Part shown: positions 16,905 through 26,058 of the stretch, piece by piece
How the letters are laid out: each line of letters begins with the position of its first letter
How positions within the stretch are numbered: the first letter of the stretch is position 1
Assembly: GCF_018618475.1 (NCBI RefSeq)
Contig: NZ_JACSMD010000003.1
Coordinates: 124,001-188,000 of the forward strand
DNA: 64,000 nucleotides
DNA from: Exiguobacterium sp. s122
GTDB lineage: Bacteria > Bacillota > Bacilli > Exiguobacteriales > Exiguobacteriaceae
Direction: 5' to 3'
Made by a program: the position numbers and the translations under genes
The notes under the pieces: model-generated
Database searches by the model: none
What the model was told of the DNA's origin: nothing
The model's input: only the letters and a program-made list of their open reading frames with translations

Positions 16905-17533
16905 TTCGAGTCGTATTAATTGATGACCACGAAATGGTCCGGGCCGGAGTGTCGGCTTTCTTGTCGACCCAACCGGATATTGAAGTCGTGGGCGAAGCCT
17001 CGGACGGGGCGACGGGCGCAGAACTCGCTATCGCGGAGAAACCGGACGTCGTTTTAATGGACCTCGTCATGGAGCCGGTCGACGGTGTCGAGTCGACGAA
17101 ACGCATTAAGGCGAGCTGGAAAGAGGCGAAGATTCTAGTCGTGACGAGCTTTTTGGATGATGAGAAAGTGTATCCGGTCATCGAGGCCGGGGCGATGAGT
17201 TACGTCTTGAAGACGGCGAACGCGAACGAGATTGCCGACGCCATCCGTCAGACGGCAGCCGGCAATCCCGTCATGGCCGCGCAAGTGACCGGGAAGATGC
17301 TCGAACGTCTCCGTCATCCGGAAACGACACTTCACGAGAGTCTGACGGCACGAGAGCGTGAGATTTTACAGCTGATGGCCGAAGGGAAAGCGAATCAAGT
17401 CATCGCCGACGAATTGTACATTTCGCTCAAGACGGTAAAGACACACGTGTCGAACATTTTGACGAAGCTCGACGTGTATGACCGGACCCAAGCCGTCGTC
17501 TATGCGTTCCAACATAATTTGGTGAGTAAATGA
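16901..17533 (+). CDS. liaR: LiaR-like NarL-family response regulator
   Basis: 210 residues: receiver domain with phospho-acceptor Asp54 in VLMDLVME, and C-terminal LuxR-type helix-turn-helix (LTAREREILQLMAEG, then SLKTVKTHVSNIL). Phosphorylated by LiaS, it probably activates its own operon through the dyad upstream of liaI. It overlaps liaS by four bases. Confidence 0.92.
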   Translation: MIRVVLIDDHEMVRAGVSAFLSTQPDIEVVGEASDGATGAELAIAEKPDVVLMDLVMEPVDGVESTKRIKASWKEAKILVVTSFLDDEKVYPVIEAGAMSYVLKTANANEIADAIRQTAAGNPVMAAQVTGKMLERLRHPETTLHESLTAREREILQLMAEGKANQVIADELYISLKTVKTHVSNILTKLDVYDRTQAVVYAFQHNLVSK

Positions 17534-18084
17534 GCGGTGTCATGATTCCGACGTTAGAGACGGAACGGCTGACGTTGCGGCCGCTCGAGGTAGTCGACGC
17601 AAGTTAGTTGTTCCCGATTTTTTCGAACGCGGCCGTCTTGAAGCATTATGGGATGGAGCCCCATGTCACGGTTGACGAGACAATCCAGATGGTGACGAAC
17701 ATGGTCGAAGGAATGCAGACGGGCACGGCAATCCGATGGGGAATCATACGCAAACGCGATTTGACCTTGATGGGGACGATTGGCTTTCATAACTTGGCTC
17801 GGCGTCATCGCCGTGCTGAAATCGGTTATGAGATTCATCCGGACTATTGGCATAACGGTTATGCGTCCGAAGCGTTGCGCCGGACGCTCGACTATGCCAC
17901 CCACGTGGCAGATTTTGAACGGGTCGGGGCGGTCGTCTACACGGGGAACATCGCGTCGCAACACATGCTTGAGCGGAACGGGTTTTTACGCGAAGGCACG
18001 CTCCGGCACTATATGCGCCAAGCGGAGAAAGCGCATGACGTCTATATGTATAGCTACATACACGAAAGGCAGGATCACGAATGA
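17530..18084 (+). pseudogene. GNAT acetyltransferase interrupted by one stop codon
   Basis: Read from the ATG at 17530, which overlaps the liaR stop, the frame gives a normal RimJ-type N-terminus (MIPTLETERLTLRPLE), then TAG at 17605-17607 (codon 26), and continues in the same frame through a full domain (GTIGFHNLARRHRRAEIGYE, then WHNGYASEAL, then NIASQHMLERNGF). One base change from GAG would explain the stop. A TTG at 17608 lacks a ribosome site. It is a recent pseudogene or a sequencing error; no other lesion is visible. Confidence 0.8.
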
Positions 18085-18096
18085 TCCTGCCTTTTA
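18066..18096. terminator. Bidirectional terminator between lia operon and yfmR
   Basis: AAAGGCAGGATCA / TGATCCTGCCTTTT with a short loop; it overlaps the end of the acetyltransferase frame. Confidence 0.88.
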
Positions 18097-19983
18097 CCGT
18101 TTCTGCGCCTCAATCTGTTCGTCAATTTCTGATAGGTATTCCCATCGTTCCATTTTCGAATCGAGCGCTTCTTTCAGCGTCGAGATTTCAGCATAAATCT
18201 CATTCACTTTTCCGAGGTCGCTGCCGGCATCGGCCAAGCGTGCCTCGGCGGTCTCGATGGCAGACTCAAGTGAGGCGATGTCGTCCTCAATCGTCTCCCA
18301 TTCCTTCTGTTCTTTAAACGTGAATTTGACGACGTCCGTCTTGACGCGCTCCTTCTTCTCTTTCGGTTCCTTTTTCGCTTGAACTTTCGTCTCTTCGAGC
18401 GAGGCCAAGTAGTCGCTATACTCGGCATGGTACACGTTGATTGCACCGTCTTCGAACGCGATGAGTCGACCGGCAATCCGATCTAGGAAATAGCGGTCGT
18501 GACTGACGGCGATGACAGTTCCGGGGAAGGATTCCAAATAGTCCTCGAGAACGGATAACGTCTCGGTATCGAGATCGTTCGTCGGTTCATCTAAGAACAA
18601 GACGTTCGGTTCATCCATTAAGATGCGCATGAGGACGAGACGACGTTTTTCGCCGCCCGAAAGTTTCGCAATCGGTTTATACTGGGCGTCTGGAGTAAAC
18701 AAGAACCGCTCGAGCATCTGACTCGCCGTAATCGATTCACCGTCTGGGGTGTGAATGACTTGGGCGATGCGCTCGATTTCATCGATGACACGGCGTGACA
18801 AATCCTCGAACTCGACTTGTTGGCCGTAGTATCCGATGTGAACGGTCTCGCCATGTACGATTGAACCAGACGTCGGCTCAAGTCGTTTCGCAAGGAGATT
18901 CATAAGCGTCGTTTTCCCGCTTCCGTTCGGACCGACGATGCCGTACCGTTCACGACGTCCGAATAGCCAGTTAAATTCACGGATGATTGGCGTGGCCTCA
19001 TATTGGAACGAAAGGTCTTCGACTTCGATGACCTTTTTCCCGAGACGACGCGATCCGACAGACACGTCGAGCGCTTCGTCTTCAGCGAGCGATTCTTGAT
19101 GTTTCAAGTCTTCGACACGTTGGATTCGGGCTTTCTGTTTCGTCGTCCGTGCTTTGGCGCCGCGTCGGAGCCAAGCGAGTTCGCGCCGTAAGATGTTCTG
19201 CCGTTTTTGTTCCATCGATTGGGCCCGTGCTTTCCGTTCGGCTCGTTTCTCAAGGAACAGCTCATAGTTTCCGTCATAGAAATAGCTCGTCCCGTCCGCA
19301 ATCTCTAAAATGTGATTCGTGACACGATTCAAAAAGTAACGGTCGTGCGTGATGAGTAAGATGGCCCCGCGATAGTCCGCGAGCACCGTCTCGAGCCAAG
19401 CGATCGTATCGGCATCGAGTTCGTTCGTCGGCTCGTCAAGCAAGAGCAAGTCCGCTTCATCGAGCAGGGCCGCAGCGAGGGCGACCCGCTTTTGTTGGCC
19501 GCCAGATAAAGAACTGACGTCAGCTGTCACGTCCGGAAGGCCAAGTCGGTTTAAAATCGATTTTAATTTCGCCTCGGTCTCCCATGCGTCAGCGGCGTCG
19601 ACGGCTTGTTGAGCTTTCATGAACCGTTCAAGTCGTTGTTCGCTCGCGGGGTCGGCCTCAAGTTGTTGTCGGGCTCGTTCATACGCTTTGAGTGCGAGGA
19701 CGGACGGGGTGTCACTCGTGAACAAGGCGTCTAAAATGGTTTGGTTAGGTGCGAATTCGACCGTCTGTGTCAAATAGCGGATGCGATAATCGTTCGGGTG
19801 TTGCATCGTGCCCCGGTCGGCCGTCTCATCGCCAGCGATGATTTTCATGAACGTCGATTTTCCGGAACCGTTGACGCCAATGATTCCAATGCGGTTTCCC
19901 GGATGAATCGTCATCGTCACGTCGTCGAATAGGACTTTGTCGGCAAACTCTTTATGGATGCCTTCGATTGTAAGCAAACTCAT
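18094..19983 (-). CDS. yfmR: ABC-F family ATPase, YfmR-like
   Basis: 629 residues with two ABC domains in one chain (GVNGSGKST and GPNGSGKTT; LSGGQQKRV and LSGGEKRRL; DEPTNELD and DEPTNDLD), a basic linker (RRGAKARTTKQK) and a C-terminal coiled coil of about 80 residues. There are no membrane segments, so it is a ribosome-acting ABC-F protein. Length and linker match B. subtilis YfmR, which helps ribosomes at difficult sequences. Its ATG overlaps the plsC-side frame by four bases. Confidence 0.88.
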   Translation of the reverse strand: MSLLTIEGIHKEFADKVLFDDVTMTIHPGNRIGIIGVNGSGKSTFMKIIAGDETADRGTMQHPNDYRIRYLTQTVEFAPNQTILDALFTSDTPSVLALKAYERARQQLEADPASEQRLERFMKAQQAVDAADAWETEAKLKSILNRLGLPDVTADVSSLSGGQQKRVALAAALLDEADLLLLDEPTNELDADTIAWLETVLADYRGAILLITHDRYFLNRVTNHILEIADGTSYFYDGNYELFLEKRAERKARAQSMEQKRQNILRRELAWLRRGAKARTTKQKARIQRVEDLKHQESLAEDEALDVSVGSRRLGKKVIEVEDLSFQYEATPIIREFNWLFGRRERYGIVGPNGSGKTTLMNLLAKRLEPTSGSIVHGETVHIGYYGQQVEFEDLSRRVIDEIERIAQVIHTPDGESITASQMLERFLFTPDAQYKPIAKLSGGEKRRLVLMRILMDEPNVLFLDEPTNDLDTETLSVLEDYLESFPGTVIAVSHDRYFLDRIAGRLIAFEDGAINVYHAEYSDYLASLEETKVQAKKEPKEKKERVKTDVVKFTFKEQKEWETIEDDIASLESAIETAEARLADAGSDLGKVNEIYAEISTLKEALDSKMERWEYLSEIDEQIEAQKR

Positions 19984-20681
19984 GACTCGTCTCCTTCCAC
20001 GACTTGGCGAATCGCGGCTTCGACCGTGGCGGCGATTTCTTTATTCGGGATATCGGCCGGATCGATGGACGGAAGAAACGTCACGTCGACTGTGCCTGGC
20101 GTGATGCGATTTTTCATCTCGAGCAGATGGTGACTTCCTTGAATGGCGACCGGTACGATTTTAGCTCCGCTCGACGTGGCGAGCGTCAAACTGCCGGCTT
20201 TGAATTCTTTGATCGGTCCGCCTTTTGAGCGTGTGCCTTCTGGGAAGATAATAATCGATTGGCCAGATTTAATCGTCTCGACTCCAGAGCGAATCGCCTG
20301 GATGGATTGACGTCGGTCGCTCCGGTCGATAAAGATACAACCCATCAATTCCATCCAACGCGGGATAATCGGGAATTTCTGTACCTCAATTTTCGAGATG
20401 AACGCTTTCGGATGTTTCGTTGCCGTGATCATAATCGGGACGTCGAAATTCCCTTGATGGTTCGCAACGTAGACGACCGGTTCGTTCGGAATGTTTTCGA
20501 GGCCCGTCACGCGAACCTTTGCCCCGGCGACCTTTAATAAGAAGTTGGCCCATTTATAAGCGATTTCTTGAACATAGCTGTAGCGAGCTGGGACTTCCAG
20601 CGTGCGTGCTTTCTTCAAGAACGGTAACGTCACGGGGAGTACAGCGAAAAACGAGAAAAACCAAATAGCGGTGCGGATCAT
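19980..20681 (-). CDS. plsC: 1-acyl-sn-glycerol-3-phosphate acyltransferase
   Basis: 233 residues; adds the second acyl chain to make phosphatidic acid. Motifs: HX4D in VANHQGNFD, the FPEGTRS block, and VPVAIQGS. One N-terminal hydrophobic helix. I start at the ATG at 20681, with AAAGGAG upstream; an earlier in-frame ATG overlaps that ribosome site. Its stop overlaps the yfmR start, so the two are co-transcribed. Confidence 0.92.
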   Translation of the reverse strand: MIRTAIWFFSFFAVLPVTLPFLKKARTLEVPARYSYVQEIAYKWANFLLKVAGAKVRVTGLENIPNEPVVYVANHQGNFDVPIMITATKHPKAFISKIEVQKFPIIPRWMELMGCIFIDRSDRRQSIQAIRSGVETIKSGQSIIIFPEGTRSKGGPIKEFKAGSLTLATSSGAKIVPVAIQGSHHLLEMKNRITPGTVDVTFLPSIDPADIPNKEIAATVEAAIRQVVEGDES

Positions 20682-20712
20682 ACAGTTGTCTCCTTTCCAT
20701 GTAGCGCGCAAT

Positions 20713-20752
20713 AAGAAAGAGTCTTCTTCTCAAATGGAGAATCCGACTCTAC
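20713..20752 (-). terminator. Terminator of the 20764 gene
   Basis: Minus strand AGAGTC and GACTCT pair around an inner CTC/GAG stem, followed by TTCTTATT. Confidence 0.55.
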
Positions 20753-20763
20753 GGCATGAAACC

Positions 20764-21024
20764 TTATTCCCAGAAGCGAGAATCGCTTTCCTCTTCTTCT
20801 TCCTCGAGTTCGAACGTAATTCGTTTATTCACCGGGTCGACGACGAAGTAAGCTCCGTCTTGTTCGATGCTTTTAATTTGCATCGCCTGATCGTTCCCGA
20901 TTTCAAGGGTGAGCCGAATCCGGTTGTCGTGATCGACGAGTAAGATTCCGTCTTCCTTTAACCACAGCTCCATTACCGGTGAGTAACGTAATAACCATTC
21001 GTTCGATAAGGGGATTTCATTCAT
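20764..21024 (-). CDS. Small acidic hypothetical protein
   Basis: 86 residues, no transmembrane segment, several predicted beta strands (DGILLVDHDNRIRLTLEI and YFVVDPVNKRITFEL) and a very acidic tail of seven glutamates within nine residues. GGAGG lies upstream of the ATG. I recognise no family. Confidence 0.6.
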   Translation of the reverse strand: MNEIPLSNEWLLRYSPVMELWLKEDGILLVDHDNRIRLTLEIGNDQAMQIKSIEQDGAYFVVDPVNKRITFELEEEEEESDSRFWE

Positions 21025-21110
21025 ACGTGTATGTGCCTCCTACGGTTCAATTCCGTTATGCGATCTACTATCTTCATTAGAATAACAAAACTGACCGTCG
21101 AAGACGAGTG

Positions 21111-21353
21111 TTATGTAGAGCGTTTGCGCGAGCTAGAATGCATCCGGGCGACGATTCGATTGATTCGCTTTTGGTCACGTCGTTCTTTGATAAGGTGGTT
21201 CGTTTGAGCGATTAGTTGCTTGAACGATGACAACCCCATCGCGAGTAGCGCGGCGAATAAGAACGTGCCGATCGGATCCTTGAAAAAACCGGTTTGGAAC
21301 GAGACGGATAAACCGACGACCGAGATAATCGTGGCGAGAAAGTAAAATAGCAT
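21111..21353 (-). CDS. Small two-helix membrane protein
   Basis: 80 residues from the ATG at 21353, which is preceded by GGAAAGGAAGAG. Two hydrophobic helices (about 2-18 and 28-45) and a strongly basic tail (RRDQKRINRIVARM). Function unknown. Confidence 0.55.
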   Translation of the reverse strand: MLFYFLATIISVVGLSVSFQTGFFKDPIGTFLFAALLAMGLSSFKQLIAQTNHLIKERRDQKRINRIVARMHSSSRKRST

Positions 21354-21448
21354 GAGTGACTCTTCCTTTCCGACAGGATTCAAAAAGTATCGAACGTTAT
21401 GTTCGTTCGACACCGGTTCGATAAATTCCTTTTTCTGTCGAACACAAG

Positions 21449-21482
21449 AAAAAAACGCCTTCTCGAACGGAGAGGCGTTTCA
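21449..21482 (-). terminator. Terminator of the 49-residue ORF
   Basis: On the minus strand AAACGCCTCTCC, a short loop, then GAGAAGGCGTTTTTT, beginning at the stop codon of the 21480-21629 ORF. It supports that ORF being a real gene. Confidence 0.75.
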
Positions 21483-21629
21483 CTCTTGGACCATAGTGAC
21501 GGATGAAGATACATTCGTATCCACACCGTTTGAGAAAATGAAGCTGAGTGAAGCGAGAAGGGCGAAGAACGTAATTAATAATCCCTTCATGAAGCGTTTC
21601 GCAAAAGAGCGAGATTGAACATCAAACAT
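21480..21629 (-). CDS. Small single-pass membrane protein
   Basis: 49 residues. The N-terminus is basic (RSFAKRFMKG), then one hydrophobic helix (LLITFFALLASLSFIFS) and a short polar tail. GGGGGA lies upstream of the ATG and a strong terminator follows directly. It could be a small membrane peptide or a cleaved, secreted peptide. No family recognised. Confidence 0.55.
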   Translation of the reverse strand: MFDVQSRSFAKRFMKGLLITFFALLASLSFIFSNGVDTNVSSSVTMVQE

Positions 21630-21916
21630 TTTATATCCCCCGTTCGGCAGTGGCTGAAACCTAATTGTTTAACAACACTCCTCTAATAATAACGTTTTCA
21701 AAATGTGGATACTAGATGGAAATATCTCGTTCACGAAATTGTCACAATTATTCAAACATTGACGACGCATCCATGCCATTTTTTCGCTTCATCTTATCGT
21801 CCCTGTTCACATTTTGGTCACATTTGTTTGGGGGAAGAAAAAGGAACATGATATGATTAGGAACGTGTGTAGGTAGGTATACTGACAGTAATAGAAGAAA
21901 AAAGGATGTGGATCAT

Positions 21917-22768
21917 ATGGCATTACGTGCAGGAGAAGTCGTAGACTTGGTCGCGGAACGTTCCGCTGATTTCGGTGTGTTCATCGGAAACGGTCGTGAA
22001 GAAGTACTGCTTCATCGAAAAGAGCAAACGGAAGAAGTCACGGTCGGACAGACGGTGCGTGTCTTCCTTTATCATGATTCAGAAGGACGGCTCGCCTCGA
22101 CGATGACGATTCCGAACGTGACGTTCGATGAGTACGAATGGTTCGAAGTGACGGGTGTCCGGTACAATACGGGCGTGTTCGTCAATATCGGGATTCAAAA
22201 AGATGTGCTCGTCTCACAAGACGACCTTCCTGAAAATCGGTCGTACTGGCCAAAAGAAGGCGACAAGCTATGCGTTCGCCTCAAGTACGACCAAAAAGGG
22301 CGTCTGTTAGGCGACCCGGCTCCATACGCTTACTTGAATTTATTAGCTCGCCCCGCAAAAGAAGAGTGGGGCAACCAAGACGTGTCGGCAATCGTATTAA
22401 ATAAACGAGACGTCGGGGTCAACGTTTGGGTCGAGAACGAGTCACTCGGTTTCTTACATGAAGCGGAGATGACAAGATGGCCACGCCTTGGGGAACAATT
22501 GACAGTCCGCGTGACGAAAGTGAAACAAGACGGGACGGTACTCGTCTCAATGAAGCCACGTGCGTACGAAGCGATTGAAGGGGACGCAGGAAACGTTCTC
22601 TCTTATATTGAAGAACGAGGTGGCCAAATGCCTTATGGCGATAAAACGGCACCTGACATCATCGACCGGGAGTTCGGGATGAGCAAAGCGGCCTTCAAAC
22701 GTGCCCTCGGTAAGTTATTAAAAGAAAAGCGAGTTGAAAAGCTCGACAACGGGTACAAATTGAAATAA
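21917..22768 (+). CDS. cvfB: S1-domain RNA-binding protein CvfB (YitL-like)
   Basis: 283 residues made of small beta-barrel S1-type domains (about 1-65, 70-140 and 145-215) and a C-terminal winged helix (GDKTAPDIIDREFGMSKAAF). In Staphylococcus the family binds RNA and affects virulence gene expression. The ATG at 21917 is better spaced from AAAAAGGA than the in-frame GTG at 21908. It is a single-gene unit. Confidence 0.85.
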   Translation: MALRAGEVVDLVAERSADFGVFIGNGREEVLLHRKEQTEEVTVGQTVRVFLYHDSEGRLASTMTIPNVTFDEYEWFEVTGVRYNTGVFVNIGIQKDVLVSQDDLPENRSYWPKEGDKLCVRLKYDQKGRLLGDPAPYAYLNLLARPAKEEWGNQDVSAIVLNKRDVGVNVWVENESLGFLHEAEMTRWPRLGEQLTVRVTKVKQDGTVLVSMKPRAYEAIEGDAGNVLSYIEERGGQMPYGDKTAPDIIDREFGMSKAAFKRALGKLLKEKRVEKLDNGYKLK

Positions 22769-22814
22769 GATTACTCATGCTGACGCAGTCATGAAAAGTT
22801 TTAGAATGTATTTC

Positions 22815-22843
22815 TTTCATTTTAGAAACGAATACGTTATAGT
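22815..22843 (+). promoter_or_regulatory. Likely promoter of cshA
   Basis: TTTCAT (22815-22820), 17-base spacer, TATAGT (22838-22843); the predicted leader is about 80 bases long and contains a terminator-like hairpin. Confidence 0.45.
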
Positions 22844-22875
22844 TAGTAAAGTTGACTAAGAGGAAACATTGAAAG

Positions 22876-22908
22876 AACGTCTGTTGAACGAACTCTCAGA
22901 CGTTTTTT
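22876..22908 (+). terminator. Terminator-like hairpin in the cshA leader
   Basis: AACGTCTG (22876-22883) pairs with CAGACGTT (22897-22904), followed by six T residues, between the predicted promoter and the cshA start. It is well placed to be an attenuator. Confidence 0.65.
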
Positions 22909-22931
22909 GTATGAACAAAGGAGAATATAAT

Positions 22932-24458
22932 TTGACAAAATTCCAAGATTTACAGTTAAGTGAAGCATTAGTAAAAGGTGTACTCAAGATGGGCTTCGAA
23001 GAAGCCACACCGATTCAAGCTGAAACAATTCCTGTCGCACTCACTGGAGTGGACGTATTAGGACAAGCACAAACAGGTACAGGGAAAACAGCAGCTTTCG
23101 GTATTCCGACAATTGAGCGAATCGATTCAAAGGCGCGTCAAGTCCAAGCACTCGTTCTTGCACCGACACGTGAACTTGCGATTCAAGTTGCAGAAGAATT
23201 GAACAAAATCGGGGAAGCGAAACGTGTATACGCACTCCCTGTTTACGGTGGTCAACAAATCGACCGTCAAATCCGCGGCTTGAAAAAGAACCCACAAATC
23301 GTCGTTGCGACACCAGGACGTCTCATGGACCACATGAAACGCAAGACGATCAAACTCGACGAGATCCAAACGGTCATCTTGGACGAGGCGGATGAAATGC
23401 TCAACATGGGCTTCGTAGAAGATATCGAGACGATTTTGGCTGGTCTTCCAGCTGAGCGTCAGACGCTTCTCTTCTCAGCGACGATGCCACCACAGATCAA
23501 GAAGATTGCTGAACGCTTCATGAAGTCGCCGACAATCATCAAAGTAAAAGCGAAGGAAATGACAGTTGAGAACATCAACCAACAGTTCCTCGAATTGCGC
23601 GAAGGCCAGAAATTCGATACGCTTTGCCGTTTGATTGACATCGACTCACCAGAACTCAGCATCATCTTCGCTCGTACGAAGAAACGCGTTGACGAAGTGA
23701 CAGAAGCCCTTATCAAGCGTGGTTACACGGCTGATGGTCTTCACGGTGACTTGACGCAATCAAAACGCGACCAAGTCATCCGTCGTTTCAAAAACGGCAC
23801 GATTGACATCTTAGTCGCAACAGACGTTGCAGCACGTGGTCTCGACATCTCAGGTGTCACACACGTGTACAACTTCGATGTGCCACAAGACCCGGAAAGC
23901 TACGTGCACCGGATCGGACGTACAGGCCGTGCTGGTAAAACAGGTACTGCTCTTACGTTCATCACGCCACGTGAGTTCGGCCAAGTCAAAGCAATCGAGC
24001 GTGTGACGAACAAGAAGATGAACCGTCGTCACGTACCGACAATCGCGGAAGTACTTGAAGGCAACCAAAAGCAAGCAGCTGAAGAGTTGATCGAACGCGT
24101 TCAAGCGGGCGACTTCAAAGCTTACACGCAACTTGCGACAGAGCTTCTTGAAGAGTATGAAGCAGTTGAAATTCTTGCGGCAGCCCTTCGTGGATTGACG
24201 AAAGAGCCGGATTCAACACCAGTTGAAATCTCATACGCAGACCCAATTCGCGTGAAGCGTCAAGGCGGACGCAACGACCGCGGTGGATACCGTGGAAACC
24301 GTAGTGGCGGCGGCGAACGTCGTGGCGGCGGAGACCGTGGCGGCCGTAGCGGTGGCGGCGGTGGATACCGTGGCAAACGTAGCGGTGGAGACGACCGTCG
24401 TCGTTCGGACGATCGCCGTCGTTCAGACGACCGTGGCCCACGCCGTCCACGTGACTAA
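22932..24458 (+). CDS. cshA: DEAD-box RNA helicase CshA
   Basis: 508 residues: Q motif, motif [27 protein letters not shown], and [13 protein letters not shown], then a dimerisation-type region and a long basic tail rich in Gly, Arg and Ser. CshA unwinds RNA in cold adaptation and mRNA turnover and associates with the degradosome. I start at the TTG at 22932 because AAAGGAG lies eight bases upstream and the family begins with this short N-terminus. An in-frame TTG at 22869, also with an AGAGG site, would read through the leader hairpin. Confidence 0.93.
   Translation: MTKFQDLQLSEALVKGVLKMGFEEATPIQAETIPVALTGVDVLGQAQTGTGKTAAFGIPTIERIDSKARQVQALVLAPTRELAIQVAEELNKIGEAKRVYALPVYGGQQIDRQIRGLKKNPQIVVATPGRLMDHMKRKTIKLDEIQTVILDEADEMLNMGFVEDIETILAGLPAERQTLLFSATMPPQIKKIAERFMKSPTIIKVKAKEMTVENINQQFLELREGQKFDTLCRLIDIDSPELSIIFARTKKRVDEVTEALIKRGYTADGLHGDLTQSKRDQVIRRFKNGTIDILVATDVAARGLDISGVTHVYNFDVPQDPESYVHRIGRTGRAGKTGTALTFITPREFGQVKAIERVTNKKMNRRHVPTIAEVLEGNQKQAAEELIERVQAGDFKAYTQLATELLEEYEAVEILAAALRGLTKEPDSTPVEISYADPIRVKRQGGRNDRGGYRGNRSGGGERRGGGDRGGRSGGGGGYRGKRSGGDDRRRSDDRRRSDDRGPRRPRD
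24240..24440 (+). repeat. RGG-like low-complexity repeats in the CshA tail
   Basis: DNA repeats of GGTGG/GGCGG and CGTCGTTC units encode [10 protein letters not shown], and two copies of DDRRRS followed by DDRG. Such tails bind RNA non-specifically; the tandem units make length variation between strains likely. Confidence 0.75.
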
Positions 24459-24468
24459 TCGATAAATC

Positions 24469-24506
24469 AAAACCGCATTTCCTTAAGTGGATTTGCGGTT
24501 TTTTTA
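24469..24506 (+). terminator. Terminator of cshA
   Basis: AACCGCA / TGCGGTT stem with a paired inner TTTCC / GGAT region and seven T residues. Confidence 0.88.
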
Positions 24507-24559
24507 TTGCGGTCATGCTACACTAAACGAGTAGAGATGGAAGGATGAGGTGTCAACGG

Positions 24560-24811
24560 ATGGTAGAACTTAGTTTCGGTTTCGTCATACTGTTGGTATG
24601 TGTATTGGCGTTAAAGCCAATCGTATCAAAGACGGACCGGCCGAATTTTCGCTATATCCCCGTAGCGACGTTACTATTTGGCGCGATGATTTGGCTCGTC
24701 ATGGCCATCGGTGTCGGTGGGAAAATGGGAATCGGCTATGGGGTAATGAGTATCGTGTATTTCATTGCTTGTTTCGGTGCCTATATGTATGTGCATACAC
24801 GAGCGAGCTGA
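24560..24811 (+). CDS. Small membrane protein with three helices
   Basis: 83 residues from the ATG at 24560, with GAGGTG eight bases upstream. Three hydrophobic segments (about 4-20, 30-50 and 57-78) leave little outside the membrane. I recognise no family. It lies 48 bases before the ykuI-like gene and may be co-transcribed with it. Confidence 0.6.
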   Translation: MVELSFGFVILLVCVLALKPIVSKTDRPNFRYIPVATLLFGAMIWLVMAIGVGGKMGIGYGVMSIVYFIACFGAYMYVHTRAS

Positions 24812-24859
24812 AACCGGCTCGCTTTCTTATTTTTGATTAAATGAATGAGGTGATGACGA

Positions 24860-26044
24860 GTGGATGCAGTGGATGTGATGATGAATCCAGACGAAGTCGA
24901 GGTGACGTATGAGCCCGTTCTTGGAGCGGCGACGTTTCAAGTCGAAGGCTATATGGTGCATGGCCAGTTTAGGGGTGAATCGCTCACATCGTTCTTTTAT
25001 GATGACGACGTGCCGGTCGAATATCAGCTCGATATCGCCAAGCGGATGGAGCGTTTGGCTGCGGAGTCGCTCCGGGATGCAAAACAGTTCGTCACGTTTC
25101 GCTGTCGGGCTGAATGGATCCTTGAAGAAGGGGGCGAAGCGTTTCTCGCACCGCTTCACGAATTGAACTTCCCGCTCCATCGCATCTACGTGACGATTCA
25201 AGGGACCGACCTCGTCGATGTGTCGAGGTTATCGCGTGTCGTCCAGTATTACCGTTCATACGGTGTAAAAATCGCGCTCGACTGTGCGGAATCGACGAGC
25301 ATCGAAGACATCATGGCCATCGCGCCGGAACTATTGCTCGTTGACTTGGCGACGATGGTCGAGAAAAAGACGTTATCGGTGACGTATCCACACATGCTGC
25401 AGACGATGGAGTACATCGCTTCAAAACTTGGGGCTCCGCTACTTTATAAGTCAATCGATCACGTCGGTCAGTTACGTTACGCGTGGCAACATGGCGGACG
25501 TTATTATATGGGCGGGTTACTAGGTCAACGAACGATGTCACCTGTATACGAGACGAAAGGAATGGGTGTGCTCGCACAAGAAGTGCCGTCGTTCTTTCTT
25601 CATGATCAGGAACGGTTGCAGCGCCTCTATGAACTCGAGTTTGAGTTACACCGTCAAATTCAAGAGCTCGTTCAGACTGGAAAATGGTCTCGAGACAAGA
25701 AGGATGAATGGTTACTTCATATCGCTGCGAAGCTCGAAGGGAAATTTGTCCGATATTATCTAACTGACCGGACCGGATTCCAGACGAGTGCGAACATCTA
25801 TCAGGCCGATGCTGAATGGAAGGTCGACAATACGTATCGGGGATATAACTGGAGTTTTCGCCCATACTTTATTCAGACGATGGCGGCGATGAGTGTCCGT
25901 GGACGCGGTTACTTATCCGACGATTATCGGGATTTCAGCTCGAATGAAGTGACGCGGACGTTTAGCTACCCGTTACCGGACGGCATGTTCTTGTTTGCCG
26001 ATTTGTCAGAGGAATACTTATATCAAAACCGATTATTAGATTGA
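24860..26044 (+). CDS. ykuI: Degenerate EAL-domain protein, YkuI-like
   Basis: 394 residues, aligning end to end with B. subtilis YkuI: N-terminal EAL barrel (about 1-250) and C-terminal PAS-like sensor (ending PDGMFLFADLSEEYLY). The catalytic signature is gone: where YkuI has EVLGR this protein has MVHGQ, and the later Glu and Lys positions are also changed (YVTIQGTDL; LLLVDLA). It is unlikely to hydrolyse cyclic-di-GMP; it may bind it or another ligand. The start is the GTG at 24860 after GAGGTGAT. Confidence 0.82.
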   Translation: MDAVDVMMNPDEVEVTYEPVLGAATFQVEGYMVHGQFRGESLTSFFYDDDVPVEYQLDIAKRMERLAAESLRDAKQFVTFRCRAEWILEEGGEAFLAPLHELNFPLHRIYVTIQGTDLVDVSRLSRVVQYYRSYGVKIALDCAESTSIEDIMAIAPELLLVDLATMVEKKTLSVTYPHMLQTMEYIASKLGAPLLYKSIDHVGQLRYAWQHGGRYYMGGLLGQRTMSPVYETKGMGVLAQEVPSFFLHDQERLQRLYELEFELHRQIQELVQTGKWSRDKKDEWLLHIAAKLEGKFVRYYLTDRTGFQTSANIYQADAEWKVDNTYRGYNWSFRPYFIQTMAAMSVRGRGYLSDDYRDFSSNEVTRTFSYPLPDGMFLFADLSEEYLYQNRLLD

Positions 26045-26058
26045 AAGAGGGATGCAGG

